Shown here: in pieces, positions 41,691 to 50,424 of the stretch
Layout of the letters: each line of letters starts with the position of its first letter
Position numbering within the stretch: the stretch's first letter is position 1
Origin: Albugo candida
Lineage: Eukaryota > Oomycota > Peronosporomycetes > Albuginales
Direction: 5' to 3'
Length of the DNA stretch: 64,000 nt
Assembly: GCA_040437565.1 (NCBI GenBank)
Contig: JBDOQK010000047.1
Location: 124,001-188,000 of the forward strand
Translations under genes and position numbers: made by a program
The notes under the pieces: model-generated
What the model was told of the DNA's origin: nothing
The model's input: the letters and a program-made list of their open reading frames with translations, nothing else
Database searches by the model: none

Positions 41691-44033
41691 TTAGATAGTC
41701 AGCGATGTCGAACTCGCGTTATCAAATCGCAAGCTCAACTGCTTTTTCTTTAGAAATTCGATCACGCTCATGAGTTGTGGATCTCTTGGATCATTCATTC
41801 CACTTCGTTCCAGGTATCGTATGACGTCTCGGAATGACTTTAGCTGCTCTTTTGCAGTGAGCAACGGAATTGCTTCTTCCTCACCCAATTCTCCGACACC
41901 GTTATGTTCCATTCCAAGCGCATCGGGGATCTTGAATTCTTCATCATTCACTTGTGGATCCTCAATGATGTCTTCATTCAGTCGTTTATGTATATCGTTC
42001 TCCCATCGCGAGTTTACAAGGACTTTGGTATTTACAATTCCGCTCAACTGGAGACAATACAACAAATTCCACAATTCTTCTTCAACGNNNNNNNNNNNNN
42101 NNNNNNNNNNNNNNNNNNNNNNNNNNNNNNNNNNNNNNNNNNNNNNNNNNNNNNNNNNNNNNNNNNNNNNNNNNNNNNNNNNNNNNNTTGCTTCTTCCTC
42201 ACCCAATTCTCCGACACCGTTATGTTCCATTCCAAGCGCATCGGGGATCTTAAATTCTTCATCATTCACTTGTGGATCCTCAATGATGTCTTCATTCAGT
42301 CGTTTATGTATATCGTTCTCCCATCGCGAGTTTACAAGGACTTTGGTATTTACAATTCCGCTCAACTGGAGACAATACAACAAATTCCACAATTCTTCTT
42401 CAACGTTTTTCTCGTCCGTTGGCTCCAATTTACCGTCAAATTCAAATGGATAATTAAGTCCAAGCGGTTTCCACGCATTCAAAATGACTTCTCGAGGCAC
42501 TTGATGCCACGATTCTGTGATCCATCGCATCGCTTGCAATTGTGTGACACGATATATATCCGACATTCCATCTTCCAAGTGATCAATCGCCAATGTCAAA
42601 TGCTTCAAACGATACTTTCCCTTGAACGCTGCCATGATACCACCACGCATTGGCTGAACTTTCATTCCAAGCTGAGGAGACACCATAATCACACGAACAT
42701 TTGTCAATTGAACGCAACCAAGTACATGTGATGGAGCATTATCCATCAACAACAAGACATTCCTATGCGCACTGGCCATCCTTGCGTTAAAGTCACGAAG
42801 CCATTGTTGGAAAATGAACACAGTCATACGAGATTTACTACTGCACATATACTGATACCCGGCTTGTGCTGCCGGCATATTGCGCATGGTTCGAGGTGGA
42901 AGAATATTGCCAATGATATAAGGATCCATCAAGTCACTTGCATCCGCATTCACCGCAAGTAATACTGTCAGTCGTGCTTCATCCACCAACATTGCTTGTG
43001 CGTCATCTCCATGGACCAATTTACTCGGAGGCGCTCGATAGAAAAGCCCGCTTTCATCGACAGTATACAAATCATTGGAAGCATAATTTCGCAATATCAT
43101 TTGTATCTGTTCCAATGGAAGATCAGCAGACACAGGAGGCAATGCATACGCCGGAGAATCATCAACACCACTCAGAATCATACTTGGACCTTCCACGAAA
43201 CTCGGCGGGCCTTCATGATTACTCAATCCAACATGAGGGGAACTACTTTGTGTGGAAATGCTCGTTGATACCGGTAATCGGTCTGTCAAATTGGGTCCTC
43301 GACGTATGAGACCGTGACGCGTCTTGAATGACGCCAACCAGCCATTCGAAAACCCCAACTTTCCATCTAAACCCATTTGTTTTGCTAATTCACGTCCTTT
43401 ATTCTTGATCATATCGCCTGTGATATTGCCTTTTGCTTGTCGTTCCATCACCCAATTCGCTAACACTTGGTCAAAATGAGCGTGGCGTGTGGGTCGTATG
43501 GTCTTGCGATCTGCACCCAACGCGCCACCCAAACTATCGCGAAATAGATGTGCGTTTTTCAGGATATTTGACATTGTTGGCTGTGTCGGCGCTTTTTTCA
43601 GATTGAATTCCAATTTCGCCCAACGACATAAATCTTTTTGTGTGATTTTTGGTGTTGCACGATGTTTCTCACAAATTCTCCGCTTTTGTTCGATTGTCAA
43701 GTTTCCATTTCCGTCGCTTTTGCGCTTACGAGAAATCCCGTTTTTGTATTCGGTTGGGTCCAAAGAGAGGTCAGTGGGGCCCGAAACGGGTGATGACCCT
43801 AACACCGCATCTTGAGTCAGCGATTCCAATCCCAACGTCACATTTTCAGCTGTTAATGAAGGACCTAGTGGCACGGAAGTATTAGGACTTGAAGGTTTCT
43901 GCATCATCGCGATGCGTAATAAACTTTGACGAGGTACAAGATTTCGCAACAGCGCCGTCGCGCAATTTTCAGTTTGATTTTGGCTATCACAAAAGGGGGA
44001 GGGGGAGGAAGAATGGAGGTGCGCGCGCCACAT
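41691..44033 (-). CDS. pogo/Tigger (CENP-B-like) transposase-derived protein, probably inactive
   Basis: About 674 residues after removing a duplicated flank. Domain order as in pogo-type DNA transposases: psq/CENP-B N helix-turn-helix (LTIEQKRRICEKHRATPKIT), CENPB-type second HTH (VLANWVMERQAKGN ... GFSNGWLASFKTRHGL), then the DDE_1 nuclease. The first acid (YTVDESGLFYR) and second (LLLMDNAPSH) are present, but the segment that normally reads QPLDQGI is QPMRGGI here, so the third acidic residue is gone. The frame is otherwise long and open and no terminal inverted repeats were seen, so this is more likely a host gene made from a transposase, e.g. a DNA-binding protein, than a live element. 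ATG at 44033; a second in-frame ATG about 41 codons later is also possible. Divergent from the ankyrin/FYVE gene. Confidence 0.8.
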   Translation of the reverse strand: MWRAHLHSSSPSPFCDSQNQTENCATALLRNLVPRQSLLRIAMMQKPSSPNTSVPLGPSLTAENVTLGLESLTQDAVLGSSPVSGPTDLSLDPTEYKNGISRKRKSDGNGNLTIEQKRRICEKHRATPKITQKDLCRWAKLEFNLKKAPTQPTMSNILKNAHLFRDSLGGALGADRKTIRPTRHAHFDQVLANWVMERQAKGNITGDMIKNKGRELAKQMGLDGKLGFSNGWLASFKTRHGLIRRGPNLTDRLPVSTSISTQSSSPHVGLSNHEGPPSFVEGPSMILSGVDDSPAYALPPVSADLPLEQIQMILRNYASNDLYTVDESGLFYRAPPSKLVHGDDAQAMLVDEARLTVLLAVNADASDLMDPYIIGNILPPRTMRNMPAAQAGYQYMCSSKSRMTVFIFQQWLRDFNARMASAHRNVLLLMDNAPSHVLGCVQLTNVRVIMVSPQLGMKVQPMRGGIMAAFKGKYRLKHLTLAIDHLEDGMSDIYRVTQLQAMRWITESWHQVPREVILNAWKPLGLNYPFEFDGKLEPTDEKNVEEELWNLLYCLQLSGIVNTKVLVNSRWENDIHKRLNEDIIEDPQVNDEEFKIPDALGMEHNGVGELGEEEAXXXXXXXXXXXXXXXXXXXXXXXXXXXXXXXXXXVEEELWNLLYCLQLSGIVNTKVLVNSRWENDIHKRLNEDIIEDPQVNDEEFKIPDALGMEHNGVGELGEEEAIPLLTAKEQLKSFRDVIRYLERSGMNDPRDPQLMSVIEFLKKKQLSLRFDNASSTSLTI
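41870..42405. repeat. assembly gap with duplicated flanks (218 bp, one SNP)
   Basis: 100 N at 42088-42187; 41870-42087 recurs as 42188-42405 with one difference seen (G at 41934, A at 42252), synonymous for Phe in the gene. Confidence 0.9.
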
Positions 44034-45551
44034 TTAATTTTATATTCCACCAATCAGCGGGTGGCAAAACAATTCTCAACCAGTCAAATGATAGCATGCT
44101 CATCATCGTTGATTGTTTGAAGTGATATCACCCTTCCTGTTGACCGATTCTAAATCCTTCTATAACAAGAGTAGTGTCACGCACATTAAATTATCTCTTG
44201 TTGACTATGATCCAATTTCGCGTTGAAGGATCACGGAATACGAGAGGAAGAAAAGATGGACGCTTCTATCGATCCTTCTCATTCATTCGAAATCAAACGT
44301 TCCACCGACGAGGTTTTCGTCAAAAGCTTCACGGGCATCCTCAACAAACGCGGATACAATCTAGAAGACGCGAATGCTTCAGACTCCAACTCGGTATCGA
44401 TCTTGAGCACGACCAGCCTAAATTCCAATTTTTCTTCAATCATCGCAAGCTTGCGTGAACCAATTCACGGACAGACCTCACTCCATCTCGCTTGTCGTAA
44501 AGGGGATCATCAAGTAGTTGACGCATTGATACGAAATGAATGTATTACGCAACTCATCGATCTGACGGACAATAATGGCAACACAGCATTGCATTTCGCT
44601 GTTTCGGCTCTCCGTTATCGGAAAAGCGAAGAAATCGTACAAAAGCTTTTGGATGCCGGTGCTTCGGTTCATGCTCGAAATTCCAAGTCACTTACACCAA
44701 TTGCGGTACACNNNNNNNNNNNNNNNNNNNNNNNNNNNNNNNNNNNNNNNNNNNNNNNNNNNNNNNNNNNNNNNNNNNNNNNNNNNNNNNNNNNNNNNNN
44801 NNNNNNNNNNNGTTTGATTTTGGCTATCACAAAAGGGGGAGGGGGAGGAAGAATGGAGGTGCGCGCGCCACATTTAATTTTATATTCCACCAATCAGCGG
44901 GTGGCAAAACAATTCTCAACCAGTCAAATGATAGCATGCTCATCATCGTTGATTGTTTGAAGTGATATCACCCTTCCTGTTGACCGATTCTAAATCCTTC
45001 TATAACAAGAGTAGTGTCACGCACATTAAATTATCTCTTGTTGACTATGATCCAATTTCGCGTTGAAGGATCACGGAATACGAGAGGAAGAAAAGATGGA
45101 CGCTTCTATCGATCCTTCTCATTCATTCGAAATCAAACGTTCCACCGACGAGGTTTTCGTCAAAAGCTTCACGGGCATCCTCAACAAACGCGGATACAAT
45201 CTAGAAGACGCGAATGCTTCAGACTCCAACTCGGTATCGATCTTGAGCACGACCAGCCTAAATTCCAATTTTTCTTCAATCATCGCAAGCTTGCGTGAAC
45301 CAATTCACGGACAGACCTCACTCCATCTCGCTTGTCGTAAAGGGGATCATCAAGTAGTTGACGCATTGATACGAAATGAATGTATTACGCAACTCATCGA
45401 TCTGACGGACAATAATGGCAACACAGCATTGCATTTCGCTGTTTCGGCTCTCCGTTATCGGAAAAGCGAAGAAATCGTACAAAAGCTTTTGGATGCCGGT
45501 GCTTCGGTTCATGCTCGAAATTCCAAGTCACTTACACCAATTGCGGTACAC
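43972..45551. repeat. assembly gap with duplicated flanks (740 bp)
   Basis: 100 N at 44712-44811; 43972-44711 recurs as 44812-45551. It repeats the start of the transposase-derived gene, the divergent promoter and the first half of the ankyrin/FYVE gene; the cut-off copy at 44256-44711 is not a second gene. Confidence 0.9.
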
Positions 45552-46115
45552 GTTCTTACTCTAAAAGTGGATAATGCTGTTATTTTAGTGAAATTGCTGA
45601 AGAAGGGAGCAGCCGTAGAGACCGAAATTGAAGGAGATTCCATATTACACGTAGCTGTACGGCGACAGTTGAAATGTGTGGCTTCCACACTTGTCGAATA
45701 TGGAGCTTCTTTTATCTCTCTGAATCATTTGGGTCTAATGGCCTTTGAAATTGCTTCAGTACCCGTGCGTCAAGCGATGCTCTCTAGTATTGTAAGCATT
45801 CAACCATTTCTTTCAATAAATCAGCGGTTCAAATGTATGCGCTGCAACAGGGAATTGCTGACGCGTATTCGTCGAGTGTCATTGGCTTTAAATCGCTTAC
45901 TTCGACTTCCCGTTCGCGATCACAAGCATAACTGTTATCGATGTGGATTAATATATTGTGGTAAATGTGTCTGGTGTCGCCGCTTAACGCTTGGAATACC
46001 GATATTTTTACAGCGGGCTGAATCGGATGCAAAGTTGTGTAAATTACCAATCTGCTCGTTCTGTGATGCAACCTTATGGGAGCACCGCAATCGAAACAAA
46101 TTGGATCTATCCTGA
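45096..46115 (+). CDS. ankyrin-repeat protein with C-terminal FYVE-like finger (paralogue of 3148-4188)
   Basis: 339 residues from the first ATG (MDASIDPSHS). Ankyrin repeats at about 85-245 (GQTSLHLACRKGD, GNTALHFAVSALRYRKSEEI, LTPIAVHVLTLKVD) align one-to-one with the gene at 3148-4188. The C-terminal finger (about 250-330) has CMRC, CYRCGLIYCGKC and CSFC pairs, with a longer basic insertion between the first and second pairs than in the paralogue. Role probably as adaptor; PI3P binding unproven because the RHHCR patch is absent. Faces the transposase-derived gene across a promoter that is present twice because of the gap. Confidence 0.82.
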   Translation: MDASIDPSHSFEIKRSTDEVFVKSFTGILNKRGYNLEDANASDSNSVSILSTTSLNSNFSSIIASLREPIHGQTSLHLACRKGDHQVVDALIRNECITQLIDLTDNNGNTALHFAVSALRYRKSEEIVQKLLDAGASVHARNSKSLTPIAVHVLTLKVDNAVILVKLLKKGAAVETEIEGDSILHVAVRRQLKCVASTLVEYGASFISLNHLGLMAFEIASVPVRQAMLSSIVSIQPFLSINQRFKCMRCNRELLTRIRRVSLALNRLLRLPVRDHKHNCYRCGLIYCGKCVWCRRLTLGIPIFLQRAESDAKLCKLPICSFCDATLWEHRNRNKLDLS

Positions 46116-46420
46116 AAGTATTTGTGAGATCAGAGGCATCCTTTTGTGTGGCACAAAGAAGTGATATCGAGGAAATGATGAAGCATCAAGACGTGACGTT
46201 GAAGCTAAAAAACTGGCTGAATCAATCGAGTGGGTACCTATCATTCTAAAGATGGGAATTTGAATAAAGTTGGACCACCTAGAGGTGCTCCTAGGAGATC
46301 CGTCATAATCGGTCTCTTGCGCGAATATCCCCCTTACATTTACTCAAAGTTTTATTATAAACAAGTGATTGCTTCGTTCCCGCATAACGTACTTAAGCGA
46401 ACACATACGGCGGTGCTAAA
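46116..46420. other. spacer upstream of VPS28
   Basis: An open + stretch at 46230-46538 runs across the VPS28 start in another frame and matches nothing, so it is treated as chance. No repeat or RNA gene seen. Confidence 0.45.
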
Positions 46421-47622
46421 ATGCATGGAGAAAGTAGACAATCGGTATGTCGATTTGTTCTTCGTATCGGAAGTTTACACTCATCCTCGCGACCATAGCT
46501 TCACGATCGCAGTCCAGATGCCGAAAATGCGCCAGTGAGATTATACACAAATACAAACGATCGACGAAAGTATGAGGATCTAGCCGATTTATACGCTATT
46601 ATAAAGGTATATCCAACACATGCTGTGCTCTACCACGTTTCACTACTATTCACAGAGTCTAGAGCATCTTGAAGCAGCATATGTACGCGATGATGTAACA
46701 CAGGAGCAGGTACATCTCTCATGGGGCTTGCTATAATTCTTTATTGCTNNNNNNNNNNNNNNNNNNNNNNNNNNNNNNNNNNNNNNNNNNNNNNNNNNNN
46801 NNNNNNNNNNNNNNNNNNNNNNNNNNNNNNNNNNNNNNNNNNNNNNNNAGTTTACACTCATCCTCGCGACCATAGCTTCACGATCGCAGTCCAGATGCCG
46901 AAAATGCGCCAGTGAGATTATACACAAATACAAACGATCGACGAAAGTATGAGGATCTAGCCGATTTATACGCTATTATAAAGGTATATCCAACACATGC
47001 TGTGCTCTACCACGTTTCACTACTATTCACAGAGTCTAGAGCATCTTGAAGCAGCATATGTACGCGATGATGTAACACAGGAGCAGGTACATCTCTCATG
47101 GGGCTTGCTATAATTCTTTATTGCTGAAATGAGAATTAGTATACAGAAGCATGCACAAGATTAATTTCTCAATTCAAAACGGCTGAAGTCGCTCTCCGTT
47201 TGGGAGGCCACATCACAGATATCGACTCATTCATTCTAGCCAATTGCAAGAATTGTCAGAGAGCATCGGAACGTTTGCGTGCTGGTGTACCTGCCACACT
47301 AATTCACAACACCACGAATCGAAAAAAGGATTCCGTTTGTGTCGCGCAAACTGTGCAGCATTTCATCACATTAATGGATGTACTGAAACTCAACATGCGA
47401 GCTGTGGATGAGATACAGCCATTATTGACCGATATGATGGCGAGCTTGACTCAAATTAGCGGTCTTCCGCCTGATTTCGAGGGTCGTAAAGAGATTGAAA
47501 GATGGGTACGCACAATGAACACGATGAGAGCCTCCGACGAACTTACGGACGATCAAATACGACAACTGAGCTACATTCTGGAGCGATCTTACGCCTCATT
47601 TATATCATTTCTGAATCAATAA
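46421..47622 (+). CDS. VPS28: ESCRT-I subunit VPS28
   Basis: Four exons reconstruct: 46421-46444, 46499-46606, 46656-46709 and 47140-47622, with introns of 54, 49 and about 53 bp (the third crosses a gap with a duplicated flank); 222 residues, the family's usual length. The core N-terminus APVRLYTNTNDRRKYEDLAD, then LEHLEAAYV and YTEACTRLISQFKTA, match the VPS28 region that binds VPS23 and VPS37. The C-terminal four-helix domain has VMD-type AVDEIQPLLTDMM, LPPDFEGRKEIERWV and SDELTDDQIRQL, which recruits ESCRT-II. It sorts ubiquitinated cargo into multivesicular bodies. Only the last exon is obvious in raw DNA; the 8-codon first exon (MHGESRQS) is inferred from phase. Confidence 0.9.
46472..47125. 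repeat. assembly gap with duplicated flanks (277 bp)
   Basis: 100 N at 46749-46848; 46472-46748 recurs as 46849-47125, repeating VPS28 exons 2-3. Confidence 0.9.
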
Positions 47623-47666
47623 ACCAAAAGTATAAGAGTTGGAGTTTTAATAAAGTTGAATGATAA

Positions 47667-48875
47667 TTATTTTTCGGGTCTAGCGTTTTCTTGAGTTGCT
47701 GCGTCAAGCTCTTGTTTATTCTGAAACAAATCATTTTGTTGGATTTCGTCGTTCAGATAGAATTCGTCGGGAGCGTCATGAACGGTGACACTTGCATCGA
47801 AACGTACCCATTGAGGTCTCCGCTTGCGTAGCGTCTGACTCCGATCCGCATCAAATTCATCATCGCCATCGTACATGGTCTCAAACGCTTCACGTCGGCT
47901 CTGAAGATGTCGTTTTTCACCAACAAACAGAGCGTCATCTGTGAGTAAATCGTTGTCCAACAGTAAATTCTTCAACTCCACCATCATCACGTCAGCTTCT
48001 GCTATCATTCGACGTATAGCTGGGGAGAGTTTTGCCGCTTTAAGAGCTAAAGGCTCATAAGAACGAAGTCGCTTCCAAAAACGATTTTTTATCGGCGGAC
48101 ATTTTGCGGTGCCCGGAGTCTCATCGAATGTCTCCAATAAAGGTTCGGTGTCTTGACGTACGAGTGATCCTTCCTGGTCACATTCATCGCCTGTATCGCT
48201 TTCGGTTCTTTCTTCGACATCCGCGCGCGTCGCTTCTATTCCATTCTCTTTTGCCAATTGTACGATACGGTCGTGCCTTTCACTTTGTACTATCGTAAGC
48301 AATTTGCACTTCTCCATCATAATAGAGTGTTGGTCTCGAAAGTCCACTTTCAAAGCTTTTGTACCCACATGGATAAGAGTGATGGTAAATGCAGTGTGCA
48401 TAATATCGAACGTATGTTTTGGAGTAAAGTGTCGTAATGGGAAATCCATAACATCAAACCGCTGAGATGCAATGTTAATCGCTAAGGAAGACGACGCATG
48501 TGCCACTGGCTGCGTACCGGTATCCTGTACCCAAAACGATATCAGGTACAGTAAGGCTCCGTACCACAAAACGGTCATTGTAGTTGGAAAGAGTNNNNNN
48601 NNNNNNNNNNNNNNNNNNNNNNNNNNNNNNNNNNNNNNNNNNNNNNNNNNNNNNNNNNNNNNNNNNNNNNNNNNNNNNNNNNNNNNNNNNNNNNCTCCGT
48701 ACCACAAAACGGTCATTGTAGTTGGAAAGAGTCCATATGAAAGTTGTGCGAAAAGCATCGACCCAAGAAAATACTTTACGATGGACACGTGCAGCCACCT
48801 TTCGGTCATATTCAAAACGAAAAAATAAACGCTCTCAAATTGAAACGCGATGTTCCATTGACTTAGTTTCGGCAT
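47667..48875 (-). CDS. multi-pass membrane protein with long acidic tail, unknown
   Basis: About 356 residues after removing a 38-bp duplicated flank and gap (138 bp, in frame). Hydrophobic segments lie in the first 135 residues (FLGSMLFAQLSYGLFPTTM, LLYLISFWV, and a weaker one at DIMHTAFTITLIHVG). The remainder is a charged cytoplasmic region with coiled potential (MEKCKLLTIVQSERHDRI) and a Glu/Asp-rich linker. No family recognised. 44 bp from the VPS28 stop, convergent. Confidence 0.7.
   Translation of the reverse strand: MPKLSQWNIAFQFESVYFFVLNMTERWLHVSIVKYFLGSMLFAQLSYGLFPTTMTVLWYGXXXXXXXXXXXXXXXXXXXXXXXXXXXXXXXXXXLFPTTMTVLWYGALLYLISFWVQDTGTQPVAHASSSLAINIASQRFDVMDFPLRHFTPKHTFDIMHTAFTITLIHVGTKALKVDFRDQHSIMMEKCKLLTIVQSERHDRIVQLAKENGIEATRADVEERTESDTGDECDQEGSLVRQDTEPLLETFDETPGTAKCPPIKNRFWKRLRSYEPLALKAAKLSPAIRRMIAEADVMMVELKNLLLDNDLLTDDALFVGEKRHLQSRREAFETMYDGDDEFDADRSQTLRKRRPQWVRFDASVTVHDAPDEFYLNDEIQQNDLFQNKQELDAATQENARPEK
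48557..48732. repeat. assembly gap with duplicated flank (38 bp)
   Basis: 100 N at 48595-48694; 48557-48594 recurs as 48695-48732. Confidence 0.9.
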
Positions 48876-49085
48876 TCTGATTCTGGACGCAAAAGGCGAT
48901 CGAATTTATCTCACTACACTGTACTTTTTCACAATCACCAACATATGTGATTGCATAGTCGTAGTATAGAGGTATAAAGGGGCCACAAGAGAGTACTTAC
49001 GCTCTATCACAGCTGCCCCACGCAAACCGTTCACGTTAATACTGCTTAATATCAGCAATGTGTTGGGATATATCTGTTAGAAACA

Positions 49086-50336
49086 ATGAACAAAACGGTT
49101 CCACTTCGATTGGGTTACATTCGCACCAGCGTCAAAGACACACGACCACGTGTGATCACTCATACTTGTGAGGACTCCTCTCGAAACAACCGACTCTGCT
49201 CCCTTTGTTTAAAAACTGCTTCTCGTTACACTTGTCCAAAATGCGGTGTGCACTATTGCAGCGTTTCTTGCTACCAACAACATAATAAAACGTGTACAGA
49301 GGTCTTTGCTCGCGATCACATTGTTGAGGAATTACGGGTGCAAGATGACTCACAAAAAACGAGGAAGAGTTTTGAGGCAATTTTAAAGCGAACAAAAGAT
49401 TTTCAAAATAAGCAAAATCGATGGAGTGCGATCGATGAGGAGCTATTGGACAATTTTGAGAATTTACAACTTAAATTACACGAAAATGGTCAAGTAAAGT
49501 ATGAGGATCTCACTGAGGCTCAAAAGGAGGAATTTCTACATGCGGTGCGGAAAGGAGAGATCAGTAAGTGGATTCCCTGCTGGGAGCCTTGGTGGATGAT
49601 GTCCTCAGCGAGTTATCTCCAGAAAACGCAAATGAAGCGAAATCCACAAATCCAAGAGATTGGATGCAAGTCCTCTCAGGTCAATGAGAGTGAGGATAAC
49701 AGTCTCAACGAATTGGTAATGGAGTCACAACGCTTTCCAACTGTTTTATTTACTAGACACGATTCCGAAGAAATGCCCGACCTCATGACTCCCCTCATTC
49801 GCGGTCACAAGGAGCCCTCAAAGTTTCTGAGGTATCATCTCGTCGATATGATATACGCATACTGTCTGATTATGCGGCGATACAACGGCGAATGGCATCC
49901 CACACCTCTGGATGCGGCTGAGGATGTTTATGCCATCTGCACCAGCTTCTCTGATCCGAAGGCGCGCTATTCGAATATGGAGCAGACTCTGAGTACGATA
50001 TACTCCAAAGCGATCGTTATACTCCGAGACACACTCGATACAAGAAGTAGTCAAAGTCTCATTGCGGATGTATGTTCGGTTTTGAGCTGTAAAGTGTTCA
50101 TTTTGGACGCACTTTGTGATCTCAAAACGCTTTTTCACACTGCAAAAAGCGATAATTTCTTCGTTTTATCGAGCGGTACGACTCTGGCCAAACGCTCGAG
50201 CAAAGTGCAGGCAAAACTCATAGCAGCTGCACACAAAGCGAGATTTTTTCTATGTTGGGCATTCCATACAGAGGAACACGAGTTTGAAAACCTCTGCTTC
50301 GAGCTGAAATCGCAGATGGAAGAATTTGATGATTAA
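49086..50336 (+). CDS. ZNHIT2: HIT-type zinc-finger protein, ZNHIT2-like
   Basis: 416 residues, intronless. Zf-HIT domain at about 37-72: CSLCLKTASRYTCPKC, then HYCSVSCYQQHNKTC. After a coiled segment comes LTEAQKEEFLHAVRKGEIS with KWIPCWEPWW, a block shared with ZNHIT2, the R2TP/RUVBL cofactor needed for U5 snRNP and chaperone-client assembly. The C-terminal half is helical and matches the ZNHIT2 layout without named domains. Start is the first ATG, 36 codons before the finger. Confidence 0.85.
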   Translation: MNKTVPLRLGYIRTSVKDTRPRVITHTCEDSSRNNRLCSLCLKTASRYTCPKCGVHYCSVSCYQQHNKTCTEVFARDHIVEELRVQDDSQKTRKSFEAILKRTKDFQNKQNRWSAIDEELLDNFENLQLKLHENGQVKYEDLTEAQKEEFLHAVRKGEISKWIPCWEPWWMMSSASYLQKTQMKRNPQIQEIGCKSSQVNESEDNSLNELVMESQRFPTVLFTRHDSEEMPDLMTPLIRGHKEPSKFLRYHLVDMIYAYCLIMRRYNGEWHPTPLDAAEDVYAICTSFSDPKARYSNMEQTLSTIYSKAIVILRDTLDTRSSQSLIADVCSVLSCKVFILDALCDLKTLFHTAKSDNFFVLSSGTTLAKRSSKVQAKLIAAAHKARFFLCWAFHTEEHEFENLCFELKSQMEEFDD

Positions 50337-50424
50337 TGAACCGATAAAACGATTGTATACTTGTATACTTGTTTATTTCTTTGCGCCATTACATTTACAG
50401 TAAGAGAAATGTCGATGACATCAG

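Noticed and set aside
44256-45551. Two ankyrin/FYVE-like genes in tandem near 44-45 kb
   Set aside because: The first is a copy cut off at the gap at 44712; only the second continues to a stop. One gene is annotated.
46230-46538. 102-codon open stretch on the plus strand
   Set aside because: It overlaps VPS28 exons 1-2 in another frame and resembles no family.
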